From positions 248,001 through 312,000 of the forward strand of contig NZ_PPCN01000004.1 of NCBI RefSeq assembly GCF_002906165.1: 64,000 nt of DNA, given 5' to 3'. A program made the translations under genes and the position numbers. Each line of letters begins with the position of its first letter. Position 1 is the stretch's first letter. This DNA comes from Roseibium marinum. GTDB taxonomy: Bacteria; Pseudomonadota; Alphaproteobacteria; Rhizobiales; Stappiaceae. Under the pieces are notes generated by a model, which saw only the letters and a list, made by a program, of their open reading frames with translations, was not told the origin of the DNA and did no database searches. Below, piece by piece: positions 35,113 through 43,946 of this stretch.

Positions 35113-36861
35113 ATGACACTGAAGTCCATTTTCGCGTGTCCGTTCCGTTTTGCTTTTCTTCTGCTGCCGATTGCCGGCTGGTGCCTGACAGCGCTCCCGG
35201 TGGCGGCAACTGAAACGGTGCTCGCGGACAAACTGGAAGAAAAACTGAGAGAACCGTTCCACGGCGACCTCGATGCTCTTATCGAGCGCGGAATTATCCG
35301 TGTCCTGATCCCGTTCTCGAAAACCGGATACTTCATCGACAAGGGCGTCCAGCGCGGCATCAATGCCGACCTGATGGTGGAATTCTCGAAACATCTCGAC
35401 AAAAAGCATGGAAAAAAGACCGCGGACGTCAAGGTCTTCCTCGTGCCGACCTCACACGAACGCCTGTTTACAGACCTGGCGCAGGGGCGCGGCGACCTGG
35501 CGCTTGGCTATCTGACCGTCACGCAGGACCGGGAGAAACTCGCCGCCTTTTCGATACCGCTTTTGAAGGACGCCCGCGAAGTCCCGGTCACCGCGGATTC
35601 GGTTGCCGATTTCACCTCCCCGCACGACCTGTCCGGCCGGACCGTCTATGTCCACAAATCCGCTTCCTATTTCCAGAGCCTGGATGCCCTGAACAGAAAA
35701 CTTTCCGGCGAAGACGGCAAGACCGTGCAAGTCGTCTCGGTGGACGAACGGCTCGAGGAGGAGGATCTTCTGGAAATGGTCGCCGCCGGCGCCGTTCCCG
35801 CCATCATTGCCGACCAGAACAAGGCGAAACTCTGGATCGATGTTCTGGAGGGACTGAAAATGCATCCGCAGGCGGCTGTGCGCACGGATGGAGAAATCGC
35901 CATAGCCGTGCGCAAGAAGCCTCCCGGACTGCTCAAGGAAGTCAACGACTTCGCCCGGACCGTGCAAGAGGGCACGCTGCTCGGCAACATCATCTTCAAA
36001 CGCTATCTGAAGGACGCGGACTACCTGAAGGCTCTCCACAAGGGCAGCTATGATGAAAACCTGACCGAATTCCATGCGGTCTTCGAGAAATACGCGGCAA
36101 AATACAATTTCGACTGGCTGCTGATCGCCGCCCAGAGCTTCCAGGAATCCAGGTTCGACCCAAAGGCGCGCAGCCGGGCGGGGGCTGTCGGCCTCATGCA
36201 GATCAAGCCCTCCACGGCGACGCCCCCCCCGGTCGCAATTGAGGGCGTTGCGTCGGATCCCGATAAGAACGTGCAGGCCGGCGTCAAATATCTGCGCTAT
36301 CTCGCCGACCGCTATTTTCCCGACCTTGCAGGGGATCGGGCGGTCCAGACGTTTTTTGCCCTCGCCGCCTATAATACCAACCTCCATAAATAGGAACCCA
36401 TTTGATGGTCTTTTTCCTGTCTGCCGGCAAGGCGCGTTGCACAGAACGGCCTGCTTGGCCGTTCAAGCAGCGCAACGCTGTCCGGCGGGCTGGAAAAAGC
36501 CACCGAAGGCCGCGACTGGAGCCTGTTCCGCCACGTCGCGCGTCTTGGCCGATGTCCCACATCGCCCTGCAACACGCTCCTCGCGGAACAGGCTCCAGTC
36601 GCGGTCAAATAGGTTCTTATTTATGGAGGTTGGTATAATGCCGGCCCGAGCCGCTTCGACGCCATGCGCAGGAAAGCCGGGGACCGGGGCTATGACCCGG
36701 ATAAATGGTTCGGCAATGTGGAGTGGGTCGTCGCGTCGGAAATCGGCCGGCAGCCGGTCGATTATGTCGGCAATATCTATCAGTACTACGTGGTCTTTCA
36801 CAACGGCCTGCAGCAGCAAGACGCCGATGCCGCCGCCAGGAAGGCGGAGGCAGGCAAATGA
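35113..36861 (+). pseudogene. mltF: mltF-like lytic transglycosylase, split by MITE
   Basis: A membrane-bound lytic transglycosylase F-type gene. It has a signal peptide, a family 3 solute-binding domain (about residues 50-310), then an SLT domain with catalytic Glu in SFQESRFDPKARSRAG and VGLMQIKPST. The reading frame is intact to AAYN (codon ending 36375), where a 259-bp element enters; the open frame then stops at 36393 after 5 foreign residues (TNLHK). The rest of the gene resumes in frame at 36640 (AGPSRFDAMRRKAG) and ends at 36861. Removing the element and one ATAAT copy restores a 494-residue protein, close to the family's length. The truncated product keeps the catalytic Glu but loses the conserved NAGP segment and the end of the domain, so it is probably inactive. 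Confidence 0.92.
36376..36634. mobile_element. MITE-like element inserted in mltF, 259 bp
   Basis: Terminal inverted repeats: left ACCAACCTCCATAAATAGGA, and the right end in reverse ACCAACCTCCATAAATAAGA, continuing ACC. It is flanked by a 5-bp target duplication ATAAT (36371-36375, 36635-36639), confirmed by the restored mltF frame. Internally there is a perfect 21-bp inverted repeat (36510-36530 with 36584-36604) and a second stem GAACGGCC/GGCCGTTC (36444-36451, 36457-36464) nested in GCGTTGC/GCAACGC. It has no transposase. Termini and target size differ from the two TA-flanked elements, so it is a different family. Confidence 0.9.
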
Positions 36862-36891
36862 CCGTCACGACACTCGCAACAGGCGTGGTTC

Positions 36892-37473
36892 TCAGGCTGC
36901 TTTGCGGCCGAGGGCTCCGGCCCGCGCGAGCATTTTCGCCCGTTGGCGCTCCTGCGTTCCCCTGATCGGCGAAAACATGTGGTAGCCCTTTGGTTTCAGG
37001 CCGCAGAAACCGAGAATCTGCTTTTCGGTCTGCTTCCTGACGCCCGCACCGTAGATCCAGCGGAAATACCAGCCGGGCGTGTCCGAGGTAACCAGCACTT
37101 CGGCGGTGCGCCCCTTGAGCAGTTTTTCCGGCAAAGGCTTTCCGGCAACATACTGGAACGCCTTGCCCGGCAGCAGGATCCTGTCGAAAACGCCTTTCAG
37201 CTTCGCCGGCAACCCGCCCCACCACAGGGGGTGGGAAACGACAAAATGCTCGCACCAGACAATGTCGTCCCACAGCGCCTGAAGATCGGGTTCCAGCGGC
37301 GGTGCATCCTTGAACCGGGAAACGCCGAAATCCGGATTGAAGTCCGTCGCGCAAAGATGCCGCACGCGCACCTCATGTCCTCTCGTTTCGGCATTGCCGG
37401 CATATTCGCCCGCAAGGGCGCCGCAGAATGTGCCGCTGGCCGGATGTCCGTCGAGGATCAGAATACGTGTCAT
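36892..37473 (-). CDS. NAD(P)H:quinone oxidoreductase, flavodoxin fold
   Basis: 193 residues of the NQO1/KefF-type flavodoxin-like family: RILILDGHPASGTFCGALA, HFVVSHPLWWGGLPAKLKG and VFDRILLPG, all typical. It probably carries out two-electron reduction of quinones with FMN or FAD. The start at 37473 is the canonical MTRILIL. It is divergent from a TetR gene, with paired palindromes between them, so it is probably controlled by that repressor. Confidence 0.9.
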   Translation of the reverse strand: MTRILILDGHPASGTFCGALAGEYAGNAETRGHEVRVRHLCATDFNPDFGVSRFKDAPPLEPDLQALWDDIVWCEHFVVSHPLWWGGLPAKLKGVFDRILLPGKAFQYVAGKPLPEKLLKGRTAEVLVTSDTPGWYFRWIYGAGVRKQTEKQILGFCGLKPKGYHMFSPIRGTQERQRAKMLARAGALGRKAA

Positions 37474-37504
37474 TTTAAGTCCGTTTCTGGCAGGAAGTGA
37501 AAAT

Positions 37505-37567
37505 TGACCATGGTCATTTTTTGACATCTCCCTGTTGTTGGGTCAAGATATTTTTTGACCGTGGTCA
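37505..37567. promoter_or_regulatory. Twin palindromic operators, TetR/quinone reductase
   Basis: Two near-identical 12-bp palindromes in the 109-bp divergent spacer: TGACCATGGTCA at 37505-37516 (perfect) and TGACCGTGGTCA at 37556-37567 (one central mismatch), 51 bases apart and both followed by a T-rich run. A TTGACA at 37521-37526 could be a -35 for the TetR gene. The layout suggests one operator per promoter, bound by the TetR protein. Confidence 0.82.
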
Positions 37568-37582
37568 TTTTTCGGAGAATGC

Positions 37583-38200
37583 ATGACACGCAAGCCGCAG
37601 CAGCGCAGCATTGCCACCCGGGCCCGCGTATTGCAGGCCGCAAGGGACCTGAGCCGGAAACACGGTCTGGAACTGGTCACGGCCGACGCCATCGCCCAGG
37701 AAGCCGGCGTTGCGAAAGGAACGGTTTTTTCTCATTTCGGCGACATGGACGGGCTGTTGTCCTATGTGCTTCTGGACAGGCTCAACGCGCTCCGCAGTCC
37801 TTCGCAAAATGAAGAGGTCCCGGCTGAAGACCTGTCGGATCCTGTCGGCACACTCCTTCGGCGGATGATGTCCCTTATTGCCGTGATCACCGACAATCCG
37901 ACAATCCTGCGCCTGTTTCTCGACAATATCGGAGTGACCAAGCCGCATTGCGCTTCGGAGTTCGTCGAAACGCTCGATGCGCTTGACGCGGATCTCGCGG
38001 CTTTTCTGCAGGTCTGGCGGGACACCGAAGCCATCCGGCCGGCCTTGCGGCACGACAGGTCACCGGCGGAAATGGTCGACGGTCTGGTTGCTTTCATGGT
38101 GCATGGCGCGATCCTGCTGAAAAGTCATCAGCTTACGGATCGCGGGGTGCTGGAGGTCAGGCTTCGTCGCCACGTGGAAGCCTATTTGCTGACTGCCTGA
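37583..38200 (+). CDS. TetR-family repressor
   Basis: 205 residues. An N-terminal helix-turn-helix (about 12-58) has TRARVLQAARDLSRKHG, TADAIAQEAGVAKGTVFSHF and GDMDGLL. The C-terminal ligand/dimerisation domain is about residues 70-200. It probably represses itself and the divergent quinone reductase through the twin palindromes between them, released by an electrophile or quinone (inference). Confidence 0.9.
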   Translation: MTRKPQQRSIATRARVLQAARDLSRKHGLELVTADAIAQEAGVAKGTVFSHFGDMDGLLSYVLLDRLNALRSPSQNEEVPAEDLSDPVGTLLRRMMSLIAVITDNPTILRLFLDNIGVTKPHCASEFVETLDALDADLAAFLQVWRDTEAIRPALRHDRSPAEMVDGLVAFMVHGAILLKSHQLTDRGVLEVRLRRHVEAYLLTA

Positions 38201-38235
38201 GGACAGCCTCACGGGAGACAGGACGGCTGGGCCCG

Positions 38236-38715
38236 TCACCGGGTTTCAGGCAATTCCCCGGGCCAGGCGACGACGTGAAATTCGTATTCCTCCAGAGCCA
38301 TCCCGTCCTCCGGCACGGATCTGCCACGCACGGAAATGCCGGCCTGATGCACCGTTTTCGGATCTTTCGACACAAGCGGATGCCACCAGTAGAGGTCCTC
38401 GCCATCGCGCACGAGCCGATAGGCGCAGGTGGGCGGCAGCCAGGTGAGCGTGCGCACCTCTTCCGGTGTCAGACGAATGCAATCGGGGACGGTTGCCGCG
38501 CGGTGTTCGTAATCCTTGCACCGGCAACTGTCGCCATCCAGAAGGGTGCAGGCGACATCGGTCCAGACGATTTCTCCCGTGTCCCAGTCTTCCAGCTTGT
38601 TGAGACAGCAGCGGGCGCAGCCGTCGCACAGCGATTCCCATTCCGGGCCGCTCATTTCCTCAAGCGTCTTGGTTTTCCAGAACGGAAGATGTCCCTCGGT
38701 ATCTGCCGGTATCAT
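38236..38715 (-). CDS. YcgN-like cysteine-cluster protein (UPF0260)
   Basis: 159 residues with the family pattern [20 protein letters not shown] then [13 protein letters not shown], plus further Cys in [16 protein letters not shown] and PDCIRL. The Cys clusters suggest a metal or Fe-S site. Function unknown. The ATG at 38715 gives the usual short N-terminus; an upstream in-frame start at 38763 would be TTG. Confidence 0.88.
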   Translation of the reverse strand: MIPADTEGHLPFWKTKTLEEMSGPEWESLCDGCARCCLNKLEDWDTGEIVWTDVACTLLDGDSCRCKDYEHRAATVPDCIRLTPEEVRTLTWLPPTCAYRLVRDGEDLYWWHPLVSKDPKTVHQAGISVRGRSVPEDGMALEEYEFHVVAWPGELPETR

Positions 38716-39042
38716 ATTGTCCGCGCCTGTCAGATCGATCTGCCGTTTTTCAATCCCCGCCAAGGCAGCTGGAAATGGAGCATCCTGACCGCAATTGGAA
38801 GCATGCGGAACCTCAGGGAAATCCGGGATCTGCCGGTGCGCCTAGCATGCCTTTGCTCCTCCGGCAAGCGCGGCCCGCCCGCCCGCCAGCCTAATTTGCG
38901 CAAGTATTACCATCAGGAAGCTGGTATTCAGGATCGATCGGCAAACTCAGAACTTCAAGGACAGCCGTTCGAGACTGGTTTTCACGCGGACAAAAAACCG
39001 GTAATTTGAATTGATCCATTTTGATCCGGAGAACCCGTTCGC

Positions 39043-41241
39043 GTGGCCGACGAACAGCATTCAAGTGACATCGACGGCAATGCGCCGCCGCGCAAGCGCC
39101 ACCGTATTCGCCGGTTCTTTCTCGGCCTCGATGCGGCTGTCGACACCGCTTTGTGGAAAAGCGGCGCGGCGATACGCCGGACTTTCGAAGGCTATGACGC
39201 CTTTTTGCGCCGCTTTCGGGCGAAAGGCATCTGGCGGGCCCTGGCGGAGCTTTCCTCCGATTCCCTCACCTACGGTCTTGCGGGCTTCATCGTCGTCCTG
39301 GCCTTCGCCCAGCCGGCCTTCGAGGCCACCCGTTACGCCGATTGGAAAACCACCGACGATTTCGCCGTCACCTTCATGGACAGATTCGGCAATGAAATCG
39401 GCCGGCGCGGTATCGTGCTGAATGACAGTGTGCCTCTGGAGGAAATTCCGGATTCTCTCGTGAAAGCCACGCTGGCCACCGAGGACCGCCGGTTCTTCAT
39501 CCATTTCGGTATCGATTTTGTCGGCACCTTCCGCGCAATGGTCGAAAACGCCCGGGCGGGCGGCGTCGTCCAGGGTGGCTCGACCCTCACCCAGCAGCTT
39601 GCCAAGAACCTCTTCCTGAGCAACGAACGCAGCCTGATCCGCAAGATCAAGGAAGCCTATCTGGCGCTGTGGCTTGAGGCCAATCTCTCCAAGCAGGAAA
39701 TCCTCAAGCTCTATCTGGACCGGGCTTATATGGGGGGCGGCGTGTTCGGGGTAACCGCGGCGGCCGAATTCTATTTCAACAAGAATGTGCGCGAACTGAC
39801 CCTCGCCGAAAGCGCCATGCTTGCCGGGCTCTACAAGGCGCCCACCAAATATGCCCCGCATATCAACCTGCCCGCCGCCCGCGCCCGCGCCAACGAGGTG
39901 CTGACCAACATGGTGCAGGCCGGTTTCCTGACCGAGGGCCAGGTCATCGGTGCCCGCCGCAATCCCGCGGTCGCAGTGGATCGTTCGCAGGAACAGCTGC
40001 CGGAATATTTCCTCGACTGGGCGCTTGAGGAAGTCAAAAAGCTCGCACGCCGAAATCCGGCTCTTGCCCGGGACCGCATCGTCACGGTGCGCACGACGCT
40101 TGACCCTGCCCTGCAGCGCCAGGCGGATCTGGCCGTGGAAACGATGCTGAGGGAAAACGGCAAGCTGCGCGACGCCAACGAAGCCGCTCTGGTGTCGATA
40201 GTACCCGATGGCGCCGTCGTCGCCATGGTCGGCGGCCGGTCTTATGGCGAAAGCCAGTTCAACCGCGCGGTCAATGCCCTGCGCCAGCCCGGCTCATCCT
40301 TCAAGCCCTTCGTCTATATCACCGCCTTCATGAACGGCTACGGCCCGGACAGCATCGTGCCGGACCGGCCTGTCTATATCGGCAACTGGACGCCGCGGAA
40401 CTACGGCAGAAGCTATCGCGGCCCGGTGACGCTGAGAACGGCCCTCACCAAATCGATCAACACCATTCCCGTCCGGCTTTCGCTGGATTTCGGCCGGGAA
40501 AAGATCATCGAAACCGCATACGCCATGGGCATTACCCACGAACTTCAAAACGGGATTTCCCTGCCCATCGGTTCATCGGAAGTAACGGTGATCGACATGG
40601 CCTCCTCCTATTCCGTCTTCGCCAACGGCGGCCTCAAGGCCACCGCCTATGCCATCCTGGAGGTTCAAAACAGCGCCGGCGAGGTTCTCTACCGCCGGGA
40701 ACGGGACGAACCGGCACCCAAACGGGTTCTGCCGGAAGACAAGGTGCATCAGATCAATGACATCCTGGTCAATGTGGTCGAGGCCGGCACCGGGAGGCGT
40801 GCCCGCATCGACGGCGTGGTCGCGGCCGGCAAGACCGGAACCACCAATGCCTACAGGGATGCGTGGTTCGTTGGGTATACGGGCAATTTCACCACCGCTG
40901 TCTGGTTCGGCAATGACGACTTCAGCTCCACCCGGCGCGTGACGGGCGGCAGCCTGCCCGCCATGACCTGGCAGAAATACATGGAATTTGCCCATAGCGG
41001 CATCGAGCTGGCCGCCATGCCCGGCGTCGATGCGGACAACCTGCCGAGGCTGGCACGCGCGAGCCCGGCCAAACCGGCGGCGCAGGACGCGCAAGCGCCG
41101 CAGCCGCGTGTCCTGAAACGGCGCACACAGGACCTGCTGCTGCGCATCGGCAAGGACTTCCGCCTGCTCCTGGAGCAATCCAACGCCAGCGCCGTCCCTT
41201 CACCGGCATCCGTCCCGGCCGACTACGCGGCCGCGCAATGA
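39043..41241 (+). CDS. Bifunctional penicillin-binding protein 1A type
   Basis: 732 residues. N-terminal cytoplasmic basic region, one membrane anchor (about residues 80-97), a GT51 glycosyltransferase domain with catalytic Glu in ATEDRRFFIHFG and GGSTLTQQLAKN, then a transpeptidase domain with SSFK (nucleophile Ser near 423), SIN and GKTGTTNA. It polymerises and cross-links peptidoglycan in the periplasm. The start is GTG at 39043. Its stop overlaps the next start (ATGA), and that gene overlaps the third, so the PBP is coupled to two small membrane proteins. The Ala/Gln-rich C-terminal tail is probably disordered. Confidence 0.93.
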   Translation: MADEQHSSDIDGNAPPRKRHRIRRFFLGLDAAVDTALWKSGAAIRRTFEGYDAFLRRFRAKGIWRALAELSSDSLTYGLAGFIVVLAFAQPAFEATRYADWKTTDDFAVTFMDRFGNEIGRRGIVLNDSVPLEEIPDSLVKATLATEDRRFFIHFGIDFVGTFRAMVENARAGGVVQGGSTLTQQLAKNLFLSNERSLIRKIKEAYLALWLEANLSKQEILKLYLDRAYMGGGVFGVTAAAEFYFNKNVRELTLAESAMLAGLYKAPTKYAPHINLPAARARANEVLTNMVQAGFLTEGQVIGARRNPAVAVDRSQEQLPEYFLDWALEEVKKLARRNPALARDRIVTVRTTLDPALQRQADLAVETMLRENGKLRDANEAALVSIVPDGAVVAMVGGRSYGESQFNRAVNALRQPGSSFKPFVYITAFMNGYGPDSIVPDRPVYIGNWTPRNYGRSYRGPVTLRTALTKSINTIPVRLSLDFGREKIIETAYAMGITHELQNGISLPIGSSEVTVIDMASSYSVFANGGLKATAYAILEVQNSAGEVLYRRERDEPAPKRVLPEDKVHQINDILVNVVEAGTGRRARIDGVVAAGKTGTTNAYRDAWFVGYTGNFTTAVWFGNDDFSSTRRVTGGSLPAMTWQKYMEFAHSGIELAAMPGVDADNLPRLARASPAKPAAQDAQAPQPRVLKRRTQDLLLRIGKDFRLLLEQSNASAVPSPASVPADYAAAQ

Positions 41242-41924
41242 GTGAGACGTCCCTCAAGCCGCGCCTCACCAGCGGCGAAACCGACTGGTACGAGAACGAA
41301 CTGCCAAGGGTGATCCGCCCCTATCGCAGCCACCCGCTGCGCACGCTGACGGCAATCGCCCTGGTACTGGTCCTGGCCTCGCTTCTGGGGATCAGTTCCG
41401 CCTATCTGGTCATCGAGCGCGAACAGCCACTCGATGCGGTCACGATCGGGCCCTGGCAGGCCTATCCCAAGGCGGGAACGGCGGAAGCGGACCCATATTC
41501 CGTGGCCATCTACACGCGCGGTGCGGTCATTCCGCTGGCAAGCGGTGAAGGCCTGGCGCTGGTCGCACGCCAGGACAGCAACGGCCACCAGCTCGACCCG
41601 ACCTGCGTCTACCGGATAGCCGGACAGACCCCGTCCGCGCGCCTGTGGACCCTGACCGCCGTCAACGGCCGAGGCGACCTCGTTGAAACCCTGCCCGGCC
41701 GGGTTCATGTGGTCAGCCAGAACATTCTGCGCGCCCCGGACGGCACCTTCGAGATCGCGGCGGCGGCGGCACCGCACTCCGGCAACTGGCTGCCGCTGGC
41801 CGCCGGAGCCAGCGCCAGCGACGGTCTGCGTTTCGTCCTGCGGCTCTACGATGCGCCGGTCACCACAGGCGCGGCTCTGGACGGCGTCAGCATGCCGGTG
41901 ATCGAAAGGACGGGCTGCCCGTGA
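41238..41924 (+). CDS. DUF1214-domain membrane-anchored protein
   Basis: 228 residues with one N-terminal membrane helix (about residues 38-58: TAIALVLVLASLLGISSAYL) and a periplasmic DUF1214 domain: IGPWQAYPKAGTAEADPY and LASGEGLALVARQDSNG. Function unknown. It is coupled to the PBP gene by a 4-base ATGA overlap and to the DUF1254 gene by GTGA. DUF1214 and DUF1254 occur fused in some proteins; here they are separate adjacent genes. Confidence 0.85.
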   Translation: MSETSLKPRLTSGETDWYENELPRVIRPYRSHPLRTLTAIALVLVLASLLGISSAYLVIEREQPLDAVTIGPWQAYPKAGTAEADPYSVAIYTRGAVIPLASGEGLALVARQDSNGHQLDPTCVYRIAGQTPSARLWTLTAVNGRGDLVETLPGRVHVVSQNILRAPDGTFEIAAAAAPHSGNWLPLAAGASASDGLRFVLRLYDAPVTTGAALDGVSMPVIERTGCP

Positions 41925-42481
41925 GCCTTTCGCCCCGCTTCACCCTGACGGTCGGTATTCTGGCGACGCTCTGCCTTGCGGCCGTCATTCATATTCTGGT
42001 GGTGCTCAGCATTCCCCGCAATGTGCAGCATAGCGCCTATGACAACATCGCCACCTACGGCACCGACCGGAAGTTCAACCTGTTGCCCGACGTCAAACGC
42101 GGCCAGGAAGCCTTGCCGGATCTCGATCCGGCGATGAAACACGCCACCTGCCGTTTCCAGCTCGCCGACGGGCCGGTGCTTTTCGACGCCAGCATTCCCG
42201 TCTCTTTCTGGTCCATCGGATTGTTCAACGCCGCCGGCGAGGCCGTCTACAGCCTCAACAACCGCACCGCCGGCGCCGAACGCCTTTCGATGCTGGTTCT
42301 GACCACCCAGCAGCTCTCCATCCTGCGCGAGAACCCGCCGGAAAATCTTGAAGACCTGATCGTCATTGAAACCCCCGAGCCGATCAGCGGCTTTGCGCTT
42401 TTGAGGGCCTTTGTTCCGCACTCTTCGAAAGCCGATGAGGTCGACCTGGCACTGAGGGCGGCCCGTTGCGGGACGATTTGA
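41921..42481 (+). CDS. DUF1254-domain membrane-anchored protein
   Basis: 186 residues with one N-terminal membrane helix (about 8-29: LTVGILATLCLAAVIHILVV) and a short DUF1254 domain (YGTDRKFNLLPD, SFWSIGLFNAAGEAVYSLNN). The start is GTG at 41921, overlapping the DUF1214 stop by four bases. It is the third gene of the PBP operon. Function unknown; the coupling suggests a periplasmic complex with the PBP or its DUF1214 neighbour. Confidence 0.83.
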   Translation: MSLSPRFTLTVGILATLCLAAVIHILVVLSIPRNVQHSAYDNIATYGTDRKFNLLPDVKRGQEALPDLDPAMKHATCRFQLADGPVLFDASIPVSFWSIGLFNAAGEAVYSLNNRTAGAERLSMLVLTTQQLSILRENPPENLEDLIVIETPEPISGFALLRAFVPHSSKADEVDLALRAARCGTI

Positions 42482-42628
42482 CGGCATTCGAATTCCGCCA
42501 CTTGACCCTCTAAGGGCGAATTCCAGGCTGCCGAAACAGACCGGATGCCGTTGACCGGATGCTTGAAATCGGACCGGATAAGAGTGCTTTCAACTAATGG
42601 CTCGTGAAAATGTACAGAGTCGGCTGGC

Positions 42629-43486
42629 CTACTTCACCACCGGCGCGCGCTCGACTCCCCAGCCCGTGAATATCCGCGACCTTTTGGCAGGCGCCTCGCT
42701 GAGGTAGCCGCCGCCGCGTTCGCAGCTTTCCTCGGCCAGCTTCACCTGGCCCTCAAGTTCGCGGATGGCATTGTTGACCTTCCAGACCCTGTTCTGGGTC
42801 GGGGTTTCGATCTCCAGCCCCTCAAGCGCCTTCTTGTAGGCGATGATCCGGTAGCGCAGCGCCTGGCCGACCCATTTGGTCATCACCCGGTTTTCCCAGA
42901 CCCGTGCCTTGGCGCCGTCATAGGTTTCCTCGGTGGTCACCGTCTTGTTGCGCAGAACCCTCAACCGTTCGTCATCCGCCTTCTGGACCCGGATCGCCAC
43001 CGTGCAGAACGGCATGACCAGTTCCGCGTCGCCGGTGGCATCCGACGCGATCTTGTCGTAGCGGGCGTCTGAAGACTTGAATTTGTCGGAGCGCAGATAG
43101 ATCAGGTAAAGATCGGGCGGCACCCGGCCTTCGGTTTCCGGCATGACACGCGTGCGCGCCAGTTCCACTATGGTTCCGCCGATCCAGTCCTTGGTCCAGG
43201 GCGGCCGGATCAGCGTCCAGCCGCGGTTGCGCAGCAGCTTTTCGTCATTGGTGTAATTGAATTTCGACACCGGATCGCCGCGCAGCCGCGCGGCCTCGTC
43301 GCCGGCCTTCGGCATCAGATCGTCATGGATCACGGACGGTCTGGCCCGGTCGAAGTCACCCGTCGGCCGCACGCAGGCGGCCAGGGTGGCTGTCGCGAGA
43401 AAAACGGCGGCCAGCGTCAAGGCGCGCCCCCGCCTGTGTCTCCCGCCCCGCGCGGAACCGGAATGTACCGCTTCACATTTGCCCAT
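42629..43486 (-). CDS. Predicted lipoprotein of unknown function
   Basis: 285 residues. A basic N-terminus and a signal peptide end in a lipobox (TATLAAC, Cys near 38). The mature part is mixed alpha/beta with SKFNYTNDEKLLRNRGWTLI, WIGGTIVELARTRV and a helical C-terminal region (NAIRELEGQVKLAEESC). I do not recognise the family. It is convergent with the PBP operon and is preceded by a small gene with a strong ribosome binding site. Confidence 0.75.
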   Translation of the reverse strand: MGKCEAVHSGSARGGRHRRGRALTLAAVFLATATLAACVRPTGDFDRARPSVIHDDLMPKAGDEAARLRGDPVSKFNYTNDEKLLRNRGWTLIRPPWTKDWIGGTIVELARTRVMPETEGRVPPDLYLIYLRSDKFKSSDARYDKIASDATGDAELVMPFCTVAIRVQKADDERLRVLRNKTVTTEETYDGAKARVWENRVMTKWVGQALRYRIIAYKKALEGLEIETPTQNRVWKVNNAIRELEGQVKLAEESCERGGGYLSEAPAKRSRIFTGWGVERAPVVK

Positions 43487-43543
43487 AGGGCGTTTCTCCA
43501 GACCGCTAAAGACGTCGGCAACACGGCTGGAGCGACACGACCG

Positions 43544-43753
43544 TCAGTCCTTGTCGGAACCGGCTGGTCCAGCAGCCTTCCCGATGGTCGCGATTCGTGC
43601 GGCAAGATCAAGGTCATGGCGCTCATACCGGACACCTGGGAAGAGGATAACTTCTCCATAGGCCTCCCGGCTGGTCGAGTGCCGGCTATTGGAATGACGA
43701 CCCACGCGTGCAGTGGGCCGGTGTGCGGACGCAAAGTCCAACAAATTGCCCAT
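43544..43753 (-). CDS. Small protein of unknown function
   Basis: 69 residues: MGNLLDFASAHRPTARVG then a central variable part, then GEVILFPGVRYERHDLDLA. The main support is an excellent AAGGAGGAGA centred about 8 bases before the ATG. There are no membrane segments and no Cys. It precedes the lipoprotein gene by 57 bases on the same strand and probably shares its transcript. I do not recognise it. Confidence 0.65.
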   Translation of the reverse strand: MGNLLDFASAHRPTARVGRHSNSRHSTSREAYGEVILFPGVRYERHDLDLAARIATIGKAAGPAGSDKD

Positions 43754-43946
43754 CGTCTCCTCCTTCGGTTCCTGCTGTTCCGGCGGCGTATTACCGGCGG
43801 AACACGGTCAAACGGGCGACGCATTACTTCCTGCGAGCTTCATTAAGAAGCCGTCAGGGTTAACAGGATGCTAACGCTTTTAAGGCAATTTGAATGAAAC
43901 AACTTCAGCCGGTGGTCCGGTCTTCTGTATCTTGTAGACAGGTGTC

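Noticed and set aside
43325..43846. Plus-strand frame over the lipoprotein and small-protein genes
   Set aside because: Opposes two better supported minus-strand genes, one with a near-perfect ribosome binding site.
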